From assembly GCA_030065205.1 (NCBI GenBank), contig JASJDN010000039.1, positions 1-40,340 of the forward strand: a stretch of DNA of 40,340 nucleotides. Direction: 5' to 3'. This DNA comes from Crocosphaera sp. Its GTDB lineage: Bacteria > Cyanobacteriota > Cyanobacteriia > Cyanobacteriales > Microcystaceae. Below are positions 1 to 7,409 of the stretch, in pieces. Position numbers and translations under genes: made by a program. Within the stretch, counting starts at the first letter, position 1. Every line of letters begins with the position of its first letter. The notes under the pieces are model-generated. The model ran no database searches and was not told where the DNA came from. It was given only the letters and a program-made list of their open reading frames with translations.

Positions 1-27
1 AAGTATAATAGACTACATACCTAAAAT

Positions 28-94
28 GGTGGGTTAGGTTGCAGACCATAAGTTATTGTGTTTTCATAAAAATCAACCCTGCGCCTAACCCACC
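28..94. repeat. 11-bp inverted repeat in intergenic DNA
   Basis: GGTGGGTTAGG at 28-38 is the exact reverse complement of CCTAACCCACC at 84-94, with a 45-nt AT-rich spacer. A related string, CCCACCCTACCC, follows near 150. Such GTGGGTTAGG palindromes recur in cyanobacterial intergenic DNA. The repeat lies past the 3' end of the minus-strand ferredoxin gene and could be a transcript-end structure or a MITE-like relic. No T-run shows a terminator. Confidence 0.5.
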
Positions 95-200
95 CTACGA
101 GGTATAAATTTTTCTGATCACCATAACTACAGGAGAGCCGTTTTTGATTTGCCCACCCTACCCTTTTATTAAAATCATTGATAATTTTTGATGTTACTAA

Positions 201-440
201 TTACCACCCCAAATCTGTATATAAACTAATGGTTACAGACTTACTTCCTGCGGGAATCGCACTAATACAAGCACAGATAGGTGTCCCATCTTCTAACTCT
301 ACTTCACAAGCATGACAAGACCCCATTAAACAGCCCGTAGGAATGGTTATTCCTGCTCGTTTTGCTACCTCTAACATGGGTTCTCCTGGTTGCGCTTCTA
401 TGGTAATATCATCGGGTAAAAATCGCACTTGAACCGTCAT
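201..440 (-). CDS. small 2Fe-2S ferredoxin-like protein
   Basis: This 79-aa protein is a probable soluble electron carrier holding one [2Fe-2S] cluster. The ligand loop is visible: C37, C42 and C45 (Cys-X4-Cys-X2-Cys), followed by C56 and C58, either of which could be the fourth ligand. The last spacing is short (10-12 residues), unlike the roughly 29 of photosynthetic plant-type ferredoxins, so this is not PetF. The preceding beta strand and the PGE-LE segment (18-24) fit the beta-grasp ferredoxin fold. It starts 17 nt after the cobQ stop on the same strand, so the two genes are probably cotranscribed. The redox partner is unknown. The fold assignment is firm; any link to cobalamin chemistry is inference from position. 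Confidence 0.85.
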   Translation of the reverse strand: MTVQVRFLPDDITIEAQPGEPMLEVAKRAGITIPTGCLMGSCHACEVELEDGTPICACISAIPAGSKSVTISLYTDLGW

Positions 441-457
441 AAAATCTCCTGAAATTA

Positions 458-1942
458 TTAGTTATTTAATAAAGGGGTTAGATCAACAAATTCCTCTACA
501 ATATCAGCTACTTTATCTAAAATAACCTCTCGTTGTTCTCTATAATTAGCAATTCCTGTCGGTAAAGAAGATAAACCTCGACGATTTCTTAAGTAATTCA
601 ACCAAGTTCTTCGCCAAGCCCCATTATCAAAAATACCATGTAAATAACAACCCCAAACCGATTTATGATCATTAACAATTCCTAAACTACCATCTTCAAA
701 CAAAGCATGAATCGTTGTTCTGATGGGTTGAGTTGTTCTTTTGGGTAAACGAGTAATTCCTTGATGAATTTCATAACCCTCAATAGGAAATCCAGGATAA
801 GGATAAACCGAACAAGTTTGACGTTGACTGACAATTTTTTCAGGGGTAATGATTGTTTCAATAGGTAATAAATTTAGTCCAGGATAAGACACATTATTAC
901 CTTCTAGTTGATCGGGATCATACACCATTTCTCCCAACATTTGAAACCCGCCGCAAATGCCTAAAACAATGCCACCGGCTGCGACATAATCTTGTAGTTT
1001 TTTAGCCATCCCACTTTTATTGAGGGCAATTAAATCATTAATAGTGGTTTTTGACCCTGGAATAATAACCGCATCAGGATAACCTAAACGATCTTCTAAA
1101 TCTAAATAGGTAATAGATACAGTTTTTTCCGCATCCAACGGTTCAAAATCAGTAAAATTAGAAATATGGGGTAATCGTAAAACCGTTAAATTAATTTCTT
1201 TTTGTCCCTTCGTTCGTCGTTCTAATAAATCTAAAGAATCTTCAGAAGAAAAAGCAATATCTTGCCAAGGAATCACCCCTAAAACGGGAATACCTGTATA
1301 ATTTTCTAACCATTCAATCCCCGAATCTAATAGCGATCGCTGGCCACGAAACTTATTAATCACCACCCCTTTAACTAAAGCCCGTTCCGACTCATCTAAT
1401 AATTGTAGCGTTCCCACCACATGGGCAAAAGCCCCACCGCGATCGATATCTACCACTAATAAAGTGGGCGCATTGAGATATTTTGCCACCCTCATATTAG
1501 TTAAATCTCGATGTTTCAGATTAATTTCTGCTGGACTTCCGGCCCCCTCACAGACGACAAAATCGTATTCAATGGACAAACGTTCCAGGGATTGAACGAT
1601 CGCATTCCAACCCTGATCAAAATATTTTTCGTAATAGTCGCTGGCGGTAGTAATTCCTGCTGCTTTTCCCCCTAAAATAACCTGTGAAGTCATATTCCCT
1701 TGAGGTTTGAGGAGAATAGGATTCATTTCTACCCTAGGGTTAATTCCTGCAGCCCAAGCTTGTACCGCTTGAGCATAACCAATTTCCCCCCCACTGGTGG
1801 TAACATAGGCATTCAATGCCATATTTTGTCCTTTGAAGGGGGTCACGTGCCAACCCCGACGAGCTAAAATACGACAAATCGCAGTAGTAATAAAGGATTT
1901 TCCGGCGTGAGAAGTGGTTCCCACAACCATCATAGCTTTCAT
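458..1942 (-). CDS. cobQ: cobyric acid synthase CobQ/CbiP
   Basis: This 494-aa cytoplasmic enzyme catalyses the ATP- and glutamine-dependent amidation of adenosyl-cobyrinic acid a,c-diamide at side chains b, d, e and g, giving cobyric acid in adenosylcobalamin (or pseudocobalamin) synthesis. The N-terminal domain is a dethiobiotin-synthetase-like ATPase: nucleotide loop GTTSHAGKS at 8-16, then the family hallmark KGQNMALNAYV near 37-47. The C-terminal half is a class-I glutamine amidotransferase with nucleophile C330 in GICGGFQMLGE and catalytic H435 in YLHGIFDN. Full family length. The gene is the first of a probable two-gene unit with the ferredoxin downstream. No B12 riboswitch was recognised in the short upstream gap. 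Confidence 0.96.
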   Translation of the reverse strand: MKAMMVVGTTSHAGKSFITTAICRILARRGWHVTPFKGQNMALNAYVTTSGGEIGYAQAVQAWAAGINPRVEMNPILLKPQGNMTSQVILGGKAAGITTASDYYEKYFDQGWNAIVQSLERLSIEYDFVVCEGAGSPAEINLKHRDLTNMRVAKYLNAPTLLVVDIDRGGAFAHVVGTLQLLDESERALVKGVVINKFRGQRSLLDSGIEWLENYTGIPVLGVIPWQDIAFSSEDSLDLLERRTKGQKEINLTVLRLPHISNFTDFEPLDAEKTVSITYLDLEDRLGYPDAVIIPGSKTTINDLIALNKSGMAKKLQDYVAAGGIVLGICGGFQMLGEMVYDPDQLEGNNVSYPGLNLLPIETIITPEKIVSQRQTCSVYPYPGFPIEGYEIHQGITRLPKRTTQPIRTTIHALFEDGSLGIVNDHKSVWGCYLHGIFDNGAWRRTWLNYLRNRRGLSSLPTGIANYREQREVILDKVADIVEEFVDLTPLLNN

Positions 1943-1982
1943 TAAATATTAAGACCTATAATTCGGTGAACAGTGATAACGT

Positions 1983-2387
1983 TTAAAAAGGAAGACTAAA
2001 CCAACGAATTACACGATTAACCAGTCTTTCCCACCAAGACGGTTGAGGGAGATGACCATTTTGACTGTTCCATTTAGCTACAATATGTCGTCCTAGGGGA
2101 GTTAAACGAAAACTATCCGTAATTCCTTGTCCGTCAACTTCTCGCCTTAATAATCCTACCTGAATTAACCACATTAAGTCTCTTTCGACCCGTTGTTCTG
2201 ATAAAGGGTTGAGGGTATAGCCTTCTTTGACCCCCATTTCCCCTGCAATATAGGGTAAAGGGACGCTTTTGGACTTCATAGCGGTAAATAAGGTCAATTG
2301 GAACGGGGCGCAGCATAATGCCCGTTCTGCGCGGGTTAGGGTTCGATCTGTATAAGCAAGATTAAGGGGTGGGCTAGAGGCTTTCAT
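1983..2387 (-). CDS. small winged-helix-like cyanobacterial protein
   Basis: This 134-aa soluble protein resembles the cyanobacterial Npun_F0494-type family; that match is from memory and of moderate certainty. Residues about 20-105 look like a winged-helix fold: helical segments around TRAERALCCAPFQ and MWLIQVGLLRREVD, then FRLTPLGRHIVAKW, typical of the wing and following helix of MarR/PadR-like domains. It ends 40 nt before the cobQ start on the same strand and is divergent from the peroxiredoxin gene. DNA binding is possible but not shown, and no effector domain is visible. Confidence 0.7.
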   Translation of the reverse strand: MKASSPPLNLAYTDRTLTRAERALCCAPFQLTLFTAMKSKSVPLPYIAGEMGVKEGYTLNPLSEQRVERDLMWLIQVGLLRREVDGQGITDSFRLTPLGRHIVAKWNSQNGHLPQPSWWERLVNRVIRWFSLPF

Positions 2388-2520
2388 ACAATGGTTAGGT
2401 TAGGATACAACAAAAAGGAAAGGTGTCGCAGATGAACTATTTCTATTATGAAAGGTTTTCTTCTGGGATGTAAAGTTTTATGATCGAAATTGATAACGAT
2501 TAATTTGGGAACAAAACGTT

Positions 2521-2955
2521 ATGGCTTTAGCTGTTGGAACCGTCGCACCTGACTTTACTACCATTGATGATGAAGGTAATACCGTCTCTTTATCGGATTA
2601 TAAAGGTAAAGTTGTCGTTTTATATTTCTATCCTAAAGATGATACCCCTGGTTGCACCAAAGAAGCTCAAAGCTTCCGCGATAATTATCAACAATATCAG
2701 GATAAAGATATGGTTGTGTTTGGGGTGAGTATGGATGACCAAGCTTCTCATAAAGCATTTAAAGAAAAATATGGTCTTCCTTTTCAATTATTAGTAGATA
2801 AGGACGGAACCCTAACCAAAGCTTATGATGTCGAGGGTGGTGGTTATTCTAAGCGGGTTACCTATATCATCGACGCAGAGGGCAAAATTAGTTATGTTGA
2901 CGAAAAAGTGAAAACTGATACCCACGCTCAAGATATTTTAGGGGTTGCTGGTTAA
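2521..2955 (+). CDS. bcp: peroxiredoxin Bcp/PrxQ family
   Basis: This 144-aa thiol peroxidase reduces H2O2 and alkyl hydroperoxides with electrons from thioredoxin-like donors. The peroxidatic cysteine is C45 in the motif PKDDTPGCTKEAQ. In most PrxQ proteins a resolving cysteine sits five residues later, but position 50 here is Gln and no other Cys occurs in the chain, so the protein looks 1-Cys and may need an external thiol. The full thioredoxin fold is present (144 aa is normal). The gene is monocistronic, followed by a clear hairpin terminator at 2982-3007 and divergent from the winged-helix gene. Confidence 0.95.
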   Translation: MALAVGTVAPDFTTIDDEGNTVSLSDYKGKVVVLYFYPKDDTPGCTKEAQSFRDNYQQYQDKDMVVFGVSMDDQASHKAFKEKYGLPFQLLVDKDGTLTKAYDVEGGGYSKRVTYIIDAEGKISYVDEKVKTDTHAQDILGVAG

Positions 2956-2981
2956 TTTTTGCTTTAATTTACCTTAATTTT

Positions 2982-3007
2982 CCCCCATCATCTGATGGGG
3001 GATTTTT
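2982..3007 (+). terminator. Rho-independent terminator after the peroxiredoxin gene
   Basis: CCCCCATCA at 2982-2990 pairs with TGATGGGGG at 2993-3001 and is followed directly by ATTTTT. The hairpin lies 27 nt after the peroxiredoxin stop codon. Confidence 0.85.
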
Positions 3008-3041
3008 GATGGTCATTATCCCCATAGATTACGTTTGAGAC

Positions 3042-3051
3042 TTGTTATAAT
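3042..3051 (+). promoter_or_regulatory. extended -10 promoter element TTGTTATAAT
   Basis: A perfect TATAAT at 3046-3051 has the extended-10 TG at 3043-3044. Transcription would start near 3058, upstream of the ATG at 3095. This supports the shorter start of the next gene, because a start at 3035 would lie upstream of the transcript. No good -35 box is seen. Confidence 0.55.
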
Positions 3052-3094
3052 CGACTTTAACTTTACTTCAATCGTTCTGAGGAGTTTGAGTCAG

Positions 3095-3556
3095 ATGAAA
3101 AAACTAATTTTTGCTTTACCTATTGTATTGGGTGTTCTGGGAGTTTCCTCCCAAGCTTTGGCACACACTATGTTTACTAACTATTTATTAAACGATAAAT
3201 TAGAATTTCAAACCACTTACAGTACCGATGAAGCGGCCAAAAATGCTGAAGTGTATGTCTATGCGCCCAATAATTTTGATGAACCTTGGTTAGAAGCTAG
3301 AACCGATGAAGAAGGCCGTTTTTCGTTTCTTCCTGATACCGCTATTCCTGGAGATTGGGAAGTACAAATTATCGATGAAGGCCATGGAGAAGTGATTATT
3401 GTTCCTGTGACTGAAGATGGAGTAGACTACGAAAATATTAGTTATGAATTGAAACAAGATTTACATTACAGTTCAACTCCTATTTCTCCTATCCATAGTT
3501 TATTAATTACAGCCGGCGTCGCTGGTTTATGGTTTGCTGTCTTGCGGAAAAGTTAA
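3095..3556 (+). CDS. exported membrane-anchored protein, DUF4198-like
   Basis: This 153-aa protein starts at the ATG at 3095, preceded by TGAGGAG at 3078-3084 and a promoter at 3042-3051. Residues 1-23 are a classical signal peptide with cleavage predicted after SQALA, which would leave His as the first mature residue (HTMFTN). The middle (about 25-125) is a beta-rich, acidic domain that resembles carboxypeptidase-regulatory/DUF4198-type periplasmic modules, including the segment EEGRFSFLPD. A C-terminal hydrophobic helix (about 132-149) followed by RKS would anchor it in a membrane. Some relatives of this fold accompany nickel/cobalt uptake, but no transporter gene is adjacent. The function is unknown; family placement is moderate. 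Confidence 0.7.
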   Translation: MKKLIFALPIVLGVLGVSSQALAHTMFTNYLLNDKLEFQTTYSTDEAAKNAEVYVYAPNNFDEPWLEARTDEEGRFSFLPDTAIPGDWEVQIIDEGHGEVIIVPVTEDGVDYENISYELKQDLHYSSTPISPIHSLLITAGVAGLWFAVLRKS

Positions 3557-3576
3557 GAGAGATTTTGTATTTATAT

Positions 3577-3619
3577 GGTGTATTAACAAGCTATCTAACA
3601 GTATTTTCGTTAATACACC
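3577..3619. repeat. 11-bp perfect inverted repeat
   Basis: GGTGTATTAAC at 3577-3587 pairs with GTTAATACACC at 3609-3619 around a 21-nt loop, 20 nt after the preceding stop codon. There is no T-run, so it could be a 3'-end stabilising structure or a weak terminator. Confidence 0.5.
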
Positions 3620-3647
3620 TCACTTGAGAACATCTTCCTGGCTTTCC

Positions 3648-3676
3648 TTGCAACCTGATGAAAAATATGAGATAAT
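3648..3676 (+). promoter_or_regulatory. promoter of the rpmG-rpsR unit
   Basis: TTGCAA at 3648-3653 and GATAAT at 3671-3676 are separated by 17 nt, an ideal sigma-70 layout. The predicted transcript starts near 3683, giving a leader of about 45 nt before rpmG. Confidence 0.55.
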
Positions 3677-3727
3677 AGCTGTTTGTGTGTAAAACTAAAT
3701 TAACCGAGTCAATTGCTAAATTAAACT

Positions 3728-3922
3728 ATGGCTAGTAAAAAAGGGGTTCGACTGATTATCACCCTAGAATGTACAGAGTGTCGGACAAACAACAACAAGC
3801 GATCGCCTGGGGTTAGTCGCTATACCACCAGCAAAAACCGTCGTAACACCACAGGAAGAATAGAACTCAAAAAGTTCTGTCCCCACTGCAATACCCACAC
3901 CGTTCATAAAGAAATTAAATAG
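3728..3922 (+). CDS. rpmG: 50S ribosomal protein L33
   Basis: This 64-aa protein of the large ribosomal subunit sits near the E site. Two Cys pairs, C15-X2-C18 and C51-X2-C54, form the zinc-ribbon version (C+ type), so it needs zinc. The length and the basic ending THTVHKEIK are typical. It is the first gene of a two-gene unit with rpsR 32 nt downstream, the common cyanobacterial and chloroplast order. Confidence 0.97.
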   Translation: MASKKGVRLIITLECTECRTNNNKRSPGVSRYTTSKNRRNTTGRIELKKFCPHCNTHTVHKEIK

Positions 3923-3954
3923 TTGATTAGCATAAAATAAGGAAAAAGTCAAGT

Positions 3955-4170
3955 ATGAGTTACTATCGTAAACGATTATCCCCTATTCCTCCCAAACAAC
4001 CTATCGATTATAAAGATACAGAATTGCTGAGGAAATTTATCACCGAACGGGGTAAAATCTTACCCAGACGCATCACCGGATTAACCGCCAAACAACAAAG
4101 AGCCTTAACCTCTGCAGTAAAACGGGCGAGATTTTTAGCTTTATTGCCCTTTGTTAACAAAGAAGCTTAA
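3955..4170 (+). CDS. rpsR: 30S ribosomal protein S18
   Basis: This 71-aa protein of the small-subunit platform binds alongside S6. The conserved core [20 protein letters not shown] and the following [22 protein letters not shown] are diagnostic. It is probably cotranscribed with rpmG and followed by the exoribonuclease gene, an arrangement that recurs in cyanobacteria. Confidence 0.98.
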   Translation: MSYYRKRLSPIPPKQPIDYKDTELLRKFITERGKILPRRITGLTAKQQRALTSAVKRARFLALLPFVNKEA

Positions 4171-4315
4171 CTTAATCTCTAATGTTGGGTATCAGGGGTT
4201 AGTATAGTATGAGAACTTAACCCCAAATTCCCAATGCAACCCCTAAAACCTGATGGAAAAAGAGGGGACTGTACAATAGTTTAGAGAAAATGTTAGCAAG
4301 TAAGGCACAAAGCGG

Positions 4316-6328
4316 GTGGAAAAAGGAAAATTAGTTGAATTTAGAGTCAATGGAGAATATCGTCTGGCGGTGGTAGATCGTCCAGAAGGGAAAAAAGATT
4401 GGATGGTGATTGACAGTGAAGGTCATTCCCACAAACTAAGACCCCAACGAGTCGATTATGAAGTGCAGGGCGGCCCGTATAGTAGTAGTGATATTCCTCA
4501 ATTTCTCCAAGAGATTCAAGCGTACCTTGACCCGTCGAGTTTAGAAGTCGCTTGGGAACTATTAGTGGAAGATGGAGAAGGGGTAACATCGGCTGATATG
4601 GCCAGCTTTCTTTATTCTGAGCAAACACCCCAGTTATGTTATGCTGCCCATCGCTTATTATCTGAAGATAAAATATATTTTAAGAAAAAAGGGGATAATT
4701 ACGAACCTCGTTCCCCCAGTCAAGTCGAAGAAATTAAACATCAACTCGAAGTCCAACAGCAACGCCAACAAGAAAAAGAAATCTTTTTAGAGCATATTCA
4801 ACAAGCACTGGCCGGGGAAACGGTAGAATGGAGTCAGAGCGATCGCACTCGGTTAGAACTATTAGAAAAGTTTGTCTTACAACCAGAGCAAAATCATCGT
4901 AACGCTCAAGACTTACTCAAAGAACTCGAACAGAGTATAACCCCTGATGCTGCTTTTGACTTATTGGTAGCCTTAAAATGGTGGAGTCCCAATGAAAATC
5001 TTTTCTTAAAGCGAAGCTCTTATCCCGTCAATTTTCCTCAAAAGGTATTAGATGTGGCCTCTTCTTACTTACAAACCTTACCCCCTGACCCTGATAGCGA
5101 TCGCCTGGACTTGACCCATCTAAAAGTCTATACCATTGACGATGAAAGTACCGAAGAAATTGACGACGGTTTAAGTGTGGAGTATCTAGACGATGATCAG
5201 GTTAAGTTATGGATACATATCGCTGATCCCACCCGTTTAGTAACGCCAGGGGATGAGTTAGACTTAGAAGCAAGAAAACGTAGCACAACCCTTTATTTAC
5301 CCACGGGAATGATCTCTATGTTTCCTGTGGAGTTAGCCACTGGACCGATGAGTTTACGTCAAGGTCAACTCTGTGCTGCTTTGAGTTTTGGGGTCGTTTT
5401 AGATAGTCAAGGGGCAATTTTAGATTATTCTATTCATGCAAGTCTCATTAAACCGACCTATCGCCTTACCTACCATGATGTGGATGAGATGTTACAGTTA
5501 GGCATTACCGCCGAGTCAGAATTAGCGGTATTAGCGGAAGCAGCCAAAAAACGACATCAATGGCGACAGTCTCAAGGTTCAATTACCATCAAAATGCCAG
5601 AAGCCATTATTAAGGTGAAGTCAGAAGAAGAAATTATCATTGAATTGTTAGAAACTTCTATTTCTCGTCAATTAGTGGCAGAAATGATGATTTTAGCAGG
5701 AGAAGTGGCGGGAACTTATTGTCGGGAAAATAGTATTCCTGTCCCCTTTCGGGGTCAACCTCAACCAGAGTTACCCTCAGACGATGAGTTATTATTGTTG
5801 CCCCCTGGCCCTGTCAGAGCTTGTGCTTTACGCCGTTGTATGCCTCGCAGTGAGATGGGAACCTTGCCCAGTCGTCACGCTAGTTTAGGATTAGATAATT
5901 ATACTCAAGTCACTTCACCTATTCGGCGTTATACCGATTTATTGACCCATTTTCAACTAAAAGCCCATTTAAGGGGGGATGAGTTGCCCTTTCCCTTGGA
6001 TGTCATGCAGCAAATTTTATATAGTGTCACCCTCTCAGCACAAGAAGCATCCTTAGTTGAACGACAAACCAACCGTTATTGGGGTTTAGAGTTTTTGCGT
6101 CGTAACGCCGAGCAAGTATGGCAAGGCTTAGTTTTACGGTGGTTAAGGGAAGATGAAGGGTTAGGAGTGATCTTATTAGAAGAATTAGGGTTAGAATTAC
6201 CTCATCGGTTTGAGCGATCGGTATCGTTAGGCGATCGCCTTAATGTCCAAGTTAGTCGTGCTGATCCTCACCGTGATGAAATTCGTTTTCGTGAGATGCT
6301 TGAACATGAAACGATCATTAATAATTGA
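4316..6328 (+). CDS. exoribonuclease, RNase II/R (RNB) family
   Basis: This 670-aa processive 3'-to-5' RNA-degrading enzyme begins with a GTG codon at 4316. The RNB catalytic centre starts at about residue 273 with TIDDESTEEIDDGLS, whose acidic residues bind magnesium, and continues to the signature near ASLGLDNYTQVTSPIRRYTD. The N-terminal 250 residues contain an OB-like start (VEFRVNGEYRLAVVDRPEG) and a Gln/Glu-rich helix around 140-155. I see no clear C-terminal S1 domain, so it is closer in size to RNase II than to long RNase R. The common label for cyanobacterial homologues is rnb or vacB; I leave the symbol blank. The stop overlaps the possible TTG start of the next gene. Confidence 0.93.
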   Translation: MEKGKLVEFRVNGEYRLAVVDRPEGKKDWMVIDSEGHSHKLRPQRVDYEVQGGPYSSSDIPQFLQEIQAYLDPSSLEVAWELLVEDGEGVTSADMASFLYSEQTPQLCYAAHRLLSEDKIYFKKKGDNYEPRSPSQVEEIKHQLEVQQQRQQEKEIFLEHIQQALAGETVEWSQSDRTRLELLEKFVLQPEQNHRNAQDLLKELEQSITPDAAFDLLVALKWWSPNENLFLKRSSYPVNFPQKVLDVASSYLQTLPPDPDSDRLDLTHLKVYTIDDESTEEIDDGLSVEYLDDDQVKLWIHIADPTRLVTPGDELDLEARKRSTTLYLPTGMISMFPVELATGPMSLRQGQLCAALSFGVVLDSQGAILDYSIHASLIKPTYRLTYHDVDEMLQLGITAESELAVLAEAAKKRHQWRQSQGSITIKMPEAIIKVKSEEEIIIELLETSISRQLVAEMMILAGEVAGTYCRENSIPVPFRGQPQPELPSDDELLLLPPGPVRACALRRCMPRSEMGTLPSRHASLGLDNYTQVTSPIRRYTDLLTHFQLKAHLRGDELPFPLDVMQQILYSVTLSAQEASLVERQTNRYWGLEFLRRNAEQVWQGLVLRWLREDEGLGVILLEELGLELPHRFERSVSLGDRLNVQVSRADPHRDEIRFREMLEHETIINN

Positions 6329-6348
6329 TAATAGGTTATTCAATCATT

Positions 6349-6729
6349 ATGATGGGTGAAAATTGTGTTTTTACTCCTCAACAAATCGTTTATTTAACCC
6401 ATAACTCTCATCGTCTTTATTGTGAAGTTATTCAAGTGGTTGAGTCTCGTCGAGTCTGTTGGGTGCGTCCCTTATGTTTGGTAGATATGGCTGATGAAAG
6501 AGAAATGTTCCCTCAATTATTTGCCCCCAAATTATTAATGGATGTCCGTTCCACTTCCGATTTACTCTATCCCATTGTTCTTTTTCAACCTGCCTTAGAT
6601 ACAGAGGTAATTCCTTTATTAAGTCAACTCAATAGTCCAGATGATTCAATCAATCATAATCCTATTGCTAAGGAAAAATTACATCAATTTATTACTCAAA
6701 TTTGGCAGGAATACTCTCATCTATTTTAG
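6349..6729 (+). CDS. conserved hypothetical protein next to the RNB exonuclease
   Basis: A soluble 126-aa protein that I do not recognise. The ATG at 6349 (or 6352) was preferred to a TTG at 6325 that overlaps the preceding stop, because the extra residues lack any domain character. The sequence opens with FTPQQIVYLTHNSHRLYCEVIQVVESRRVCWVRPL (given here as consecutive beta strands, about residues 6-40), suggesting a small beta-barrel. A helical tail AKEKLHQFITQIWQEY follows. The 20-nt gap to the exoribonuclease gene suggests cotranscription. A role with that enzyme is inference from position only. Confidence 0.7.
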   Translation: MMGENCVFTPQQIVYLTHNSHRLYCEVIQVVESRRVCWVRPLCLVDMADEREMFPQLFAPKLLMDVRSTSDLLYPIVLFQPALDTEVIPLLSQLNSPDDSINHNPIAKEKLHQFITQIWQEYSHLF

Positions 6730-6750
6730 ACCCACTATACAGGCAGGAAG

Positions 6751-6920
6751 CAGAGGGAGACGGGGAGATGGGGAGACGGGGGGACGGGGAGAGGGGGAGC
6801 AGGGGGAGCAGAGGGAGCAGAGGGAGCAGGGGGAGCAGAGGGAGACGGGGAGTGTGGGGAGACTGGGAGATGGGGAGACGGGGAGACTGGGAGTGTAGGG
6901 GGACTGGGAGACGGGGAGAT
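6751..6920 (+). repeat. G-rich purine minisatellite with G-quadruplex potential
   Basis: About 170 nt built almost entirely of GGGGAGAC, GGGGAGAT, GGGGGAGCA and GAGGGAGCA variants. Many runs of 3-6 guanines, separated by 2-5 nt, lie on the plus strand. It begins about 20 nt after the stop of the preceding gene. Irregular unit lengths and mixed 8- and 9-nt periods indicate slippage. The long open frames here are artefacts of the repeat. Confidence 0.85.
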
Positions 6921-6956
6921 ATAAAACCCGAACCCCGAACTCAGATTAACTGAAAT

Positions 6957-7049
6957 GTCGGGCTAAGTCCCGCGCTATAAAGCGAGGCGGACGCCGCCTC
7001 GCTTTATAGCGAGTACCGCCAAGACGTTAGGGACGGGATACAGCCCGAC
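6957..7049. repeat. nested palindrome with 18-bp perfect hairpin
   Basis: The inner stem pairs 6973-6990 with 6994-7011 perfectly, around a 3-nt loop (ACG). Outer arms also pair: GTCGGGCT at 6957-6964 with AGCCCGAC at 7042-7049, and TCCCG at 6968-6972 with CGGGA at 7034-7038. The whole 93-nt element can fold into one cruciform or RNA hairpin with internal loops. It directly precedes the TnpB relic and shares the short string CGCTATA with that relic's right-end hairpin. Confidence 0.8.
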
Positions 7050-7068
7050 CAACAAACAAACTGCGTAG

Positions 7069-7390
7069 CATCAATTAGATAGATGTAATTTGAAGTCAGA
7101 ATACATCATGGCTGCCGATTATCCTTTTCCTGGCTATCACCAACAACAAAACAATTTACCCAAGGCTAAAAAAGACTTTCCTAGACTAAAATCTGTGTGG
7201 ATAGAGATATAGCCTCGGCACAGGAAATCTGTAACCGAGGTCAAGAAACGTATCGGGGGACTCCCGAAAAGCAAGAAATTGTCTCTCAAGTCGGGCTGTC
7301 GGGGAACTTTGTTCTAGACAAGTGGCGTTTTAGGGGAGAAATGCCCAATCGTGAGTTTGGGAAGCCCACGCTATATTGCTCTTAGCAATT
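7069..7390 (+). pseudogene. internally deleted TnpB relic (IS200/IS605 type)
   Basis: Two pieces of a TnpB-like RNA-guided nuclease are joined. From 7069 the frame reads a TnpB N-terminal-type segment, including LKSEYIMAADYPFPGY and LPKAKKDFPRLKSV, to about 7197. From 7197, one frame over, comes DRDIASAQEICNRGQETY, the conserved C-terminal region that holds the last catalytic Asp of the RuvC-like domain. It is followed by a diverged tail ending at 7385. The middle (most of the RuvC domain and the zinc finger) is missing, so the product cannot work. Matching is by remembered family pattern, strong for the C-terminal piece and fair for the N-terminal piece. Confidence 0.75.
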
Positions 7391-7409
7391 AGCGTTGGGA
7401 GGATGTCAC
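7365..7409 (+). mobile_element. IS200/IS605-like right-end hairpin of the TnpB relic
   Basis: CCCACGCTA at 7365-7373 pairs, with one bulge, with TAGCGTTGGG at 7390-7399. Inside it TTGCT pairs with AGCAA around CTT. The string AGGATGTCAC follows at 7400-7409. This subterminal imperfect hairpin just before the element end is what TnpA-type transposases recognise, and in TnpB elements the same stretch gives the 3' end of the guide (omega) RNA. No transposase gene and no convincing left end are present. Confidence 0.6.

Noticed and set aside
3035-3094. Longer start for the exported protein
   Set aside because: The added residues spoil the signal peptide and lie at or upstream of the predicted transcription start.
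4347-4628. 93-codon minus-strand frame
   Set aside because: Antisense shadow of the exoribonuclease N-terminus with no family character.
6641-6953. Two overlapping open frames of 83-85 codons
   Set aside because: Their translated sequence is mostly Gly/Arg/Glu/Ser from the G-rich minisatellite, and both begin inside the preceding gene.
7197-7385. 62-codon frame as an independent gene
   Set aside because: It is the C-terminal piece of the TnpB relic; GTG at its start is an internal codon.
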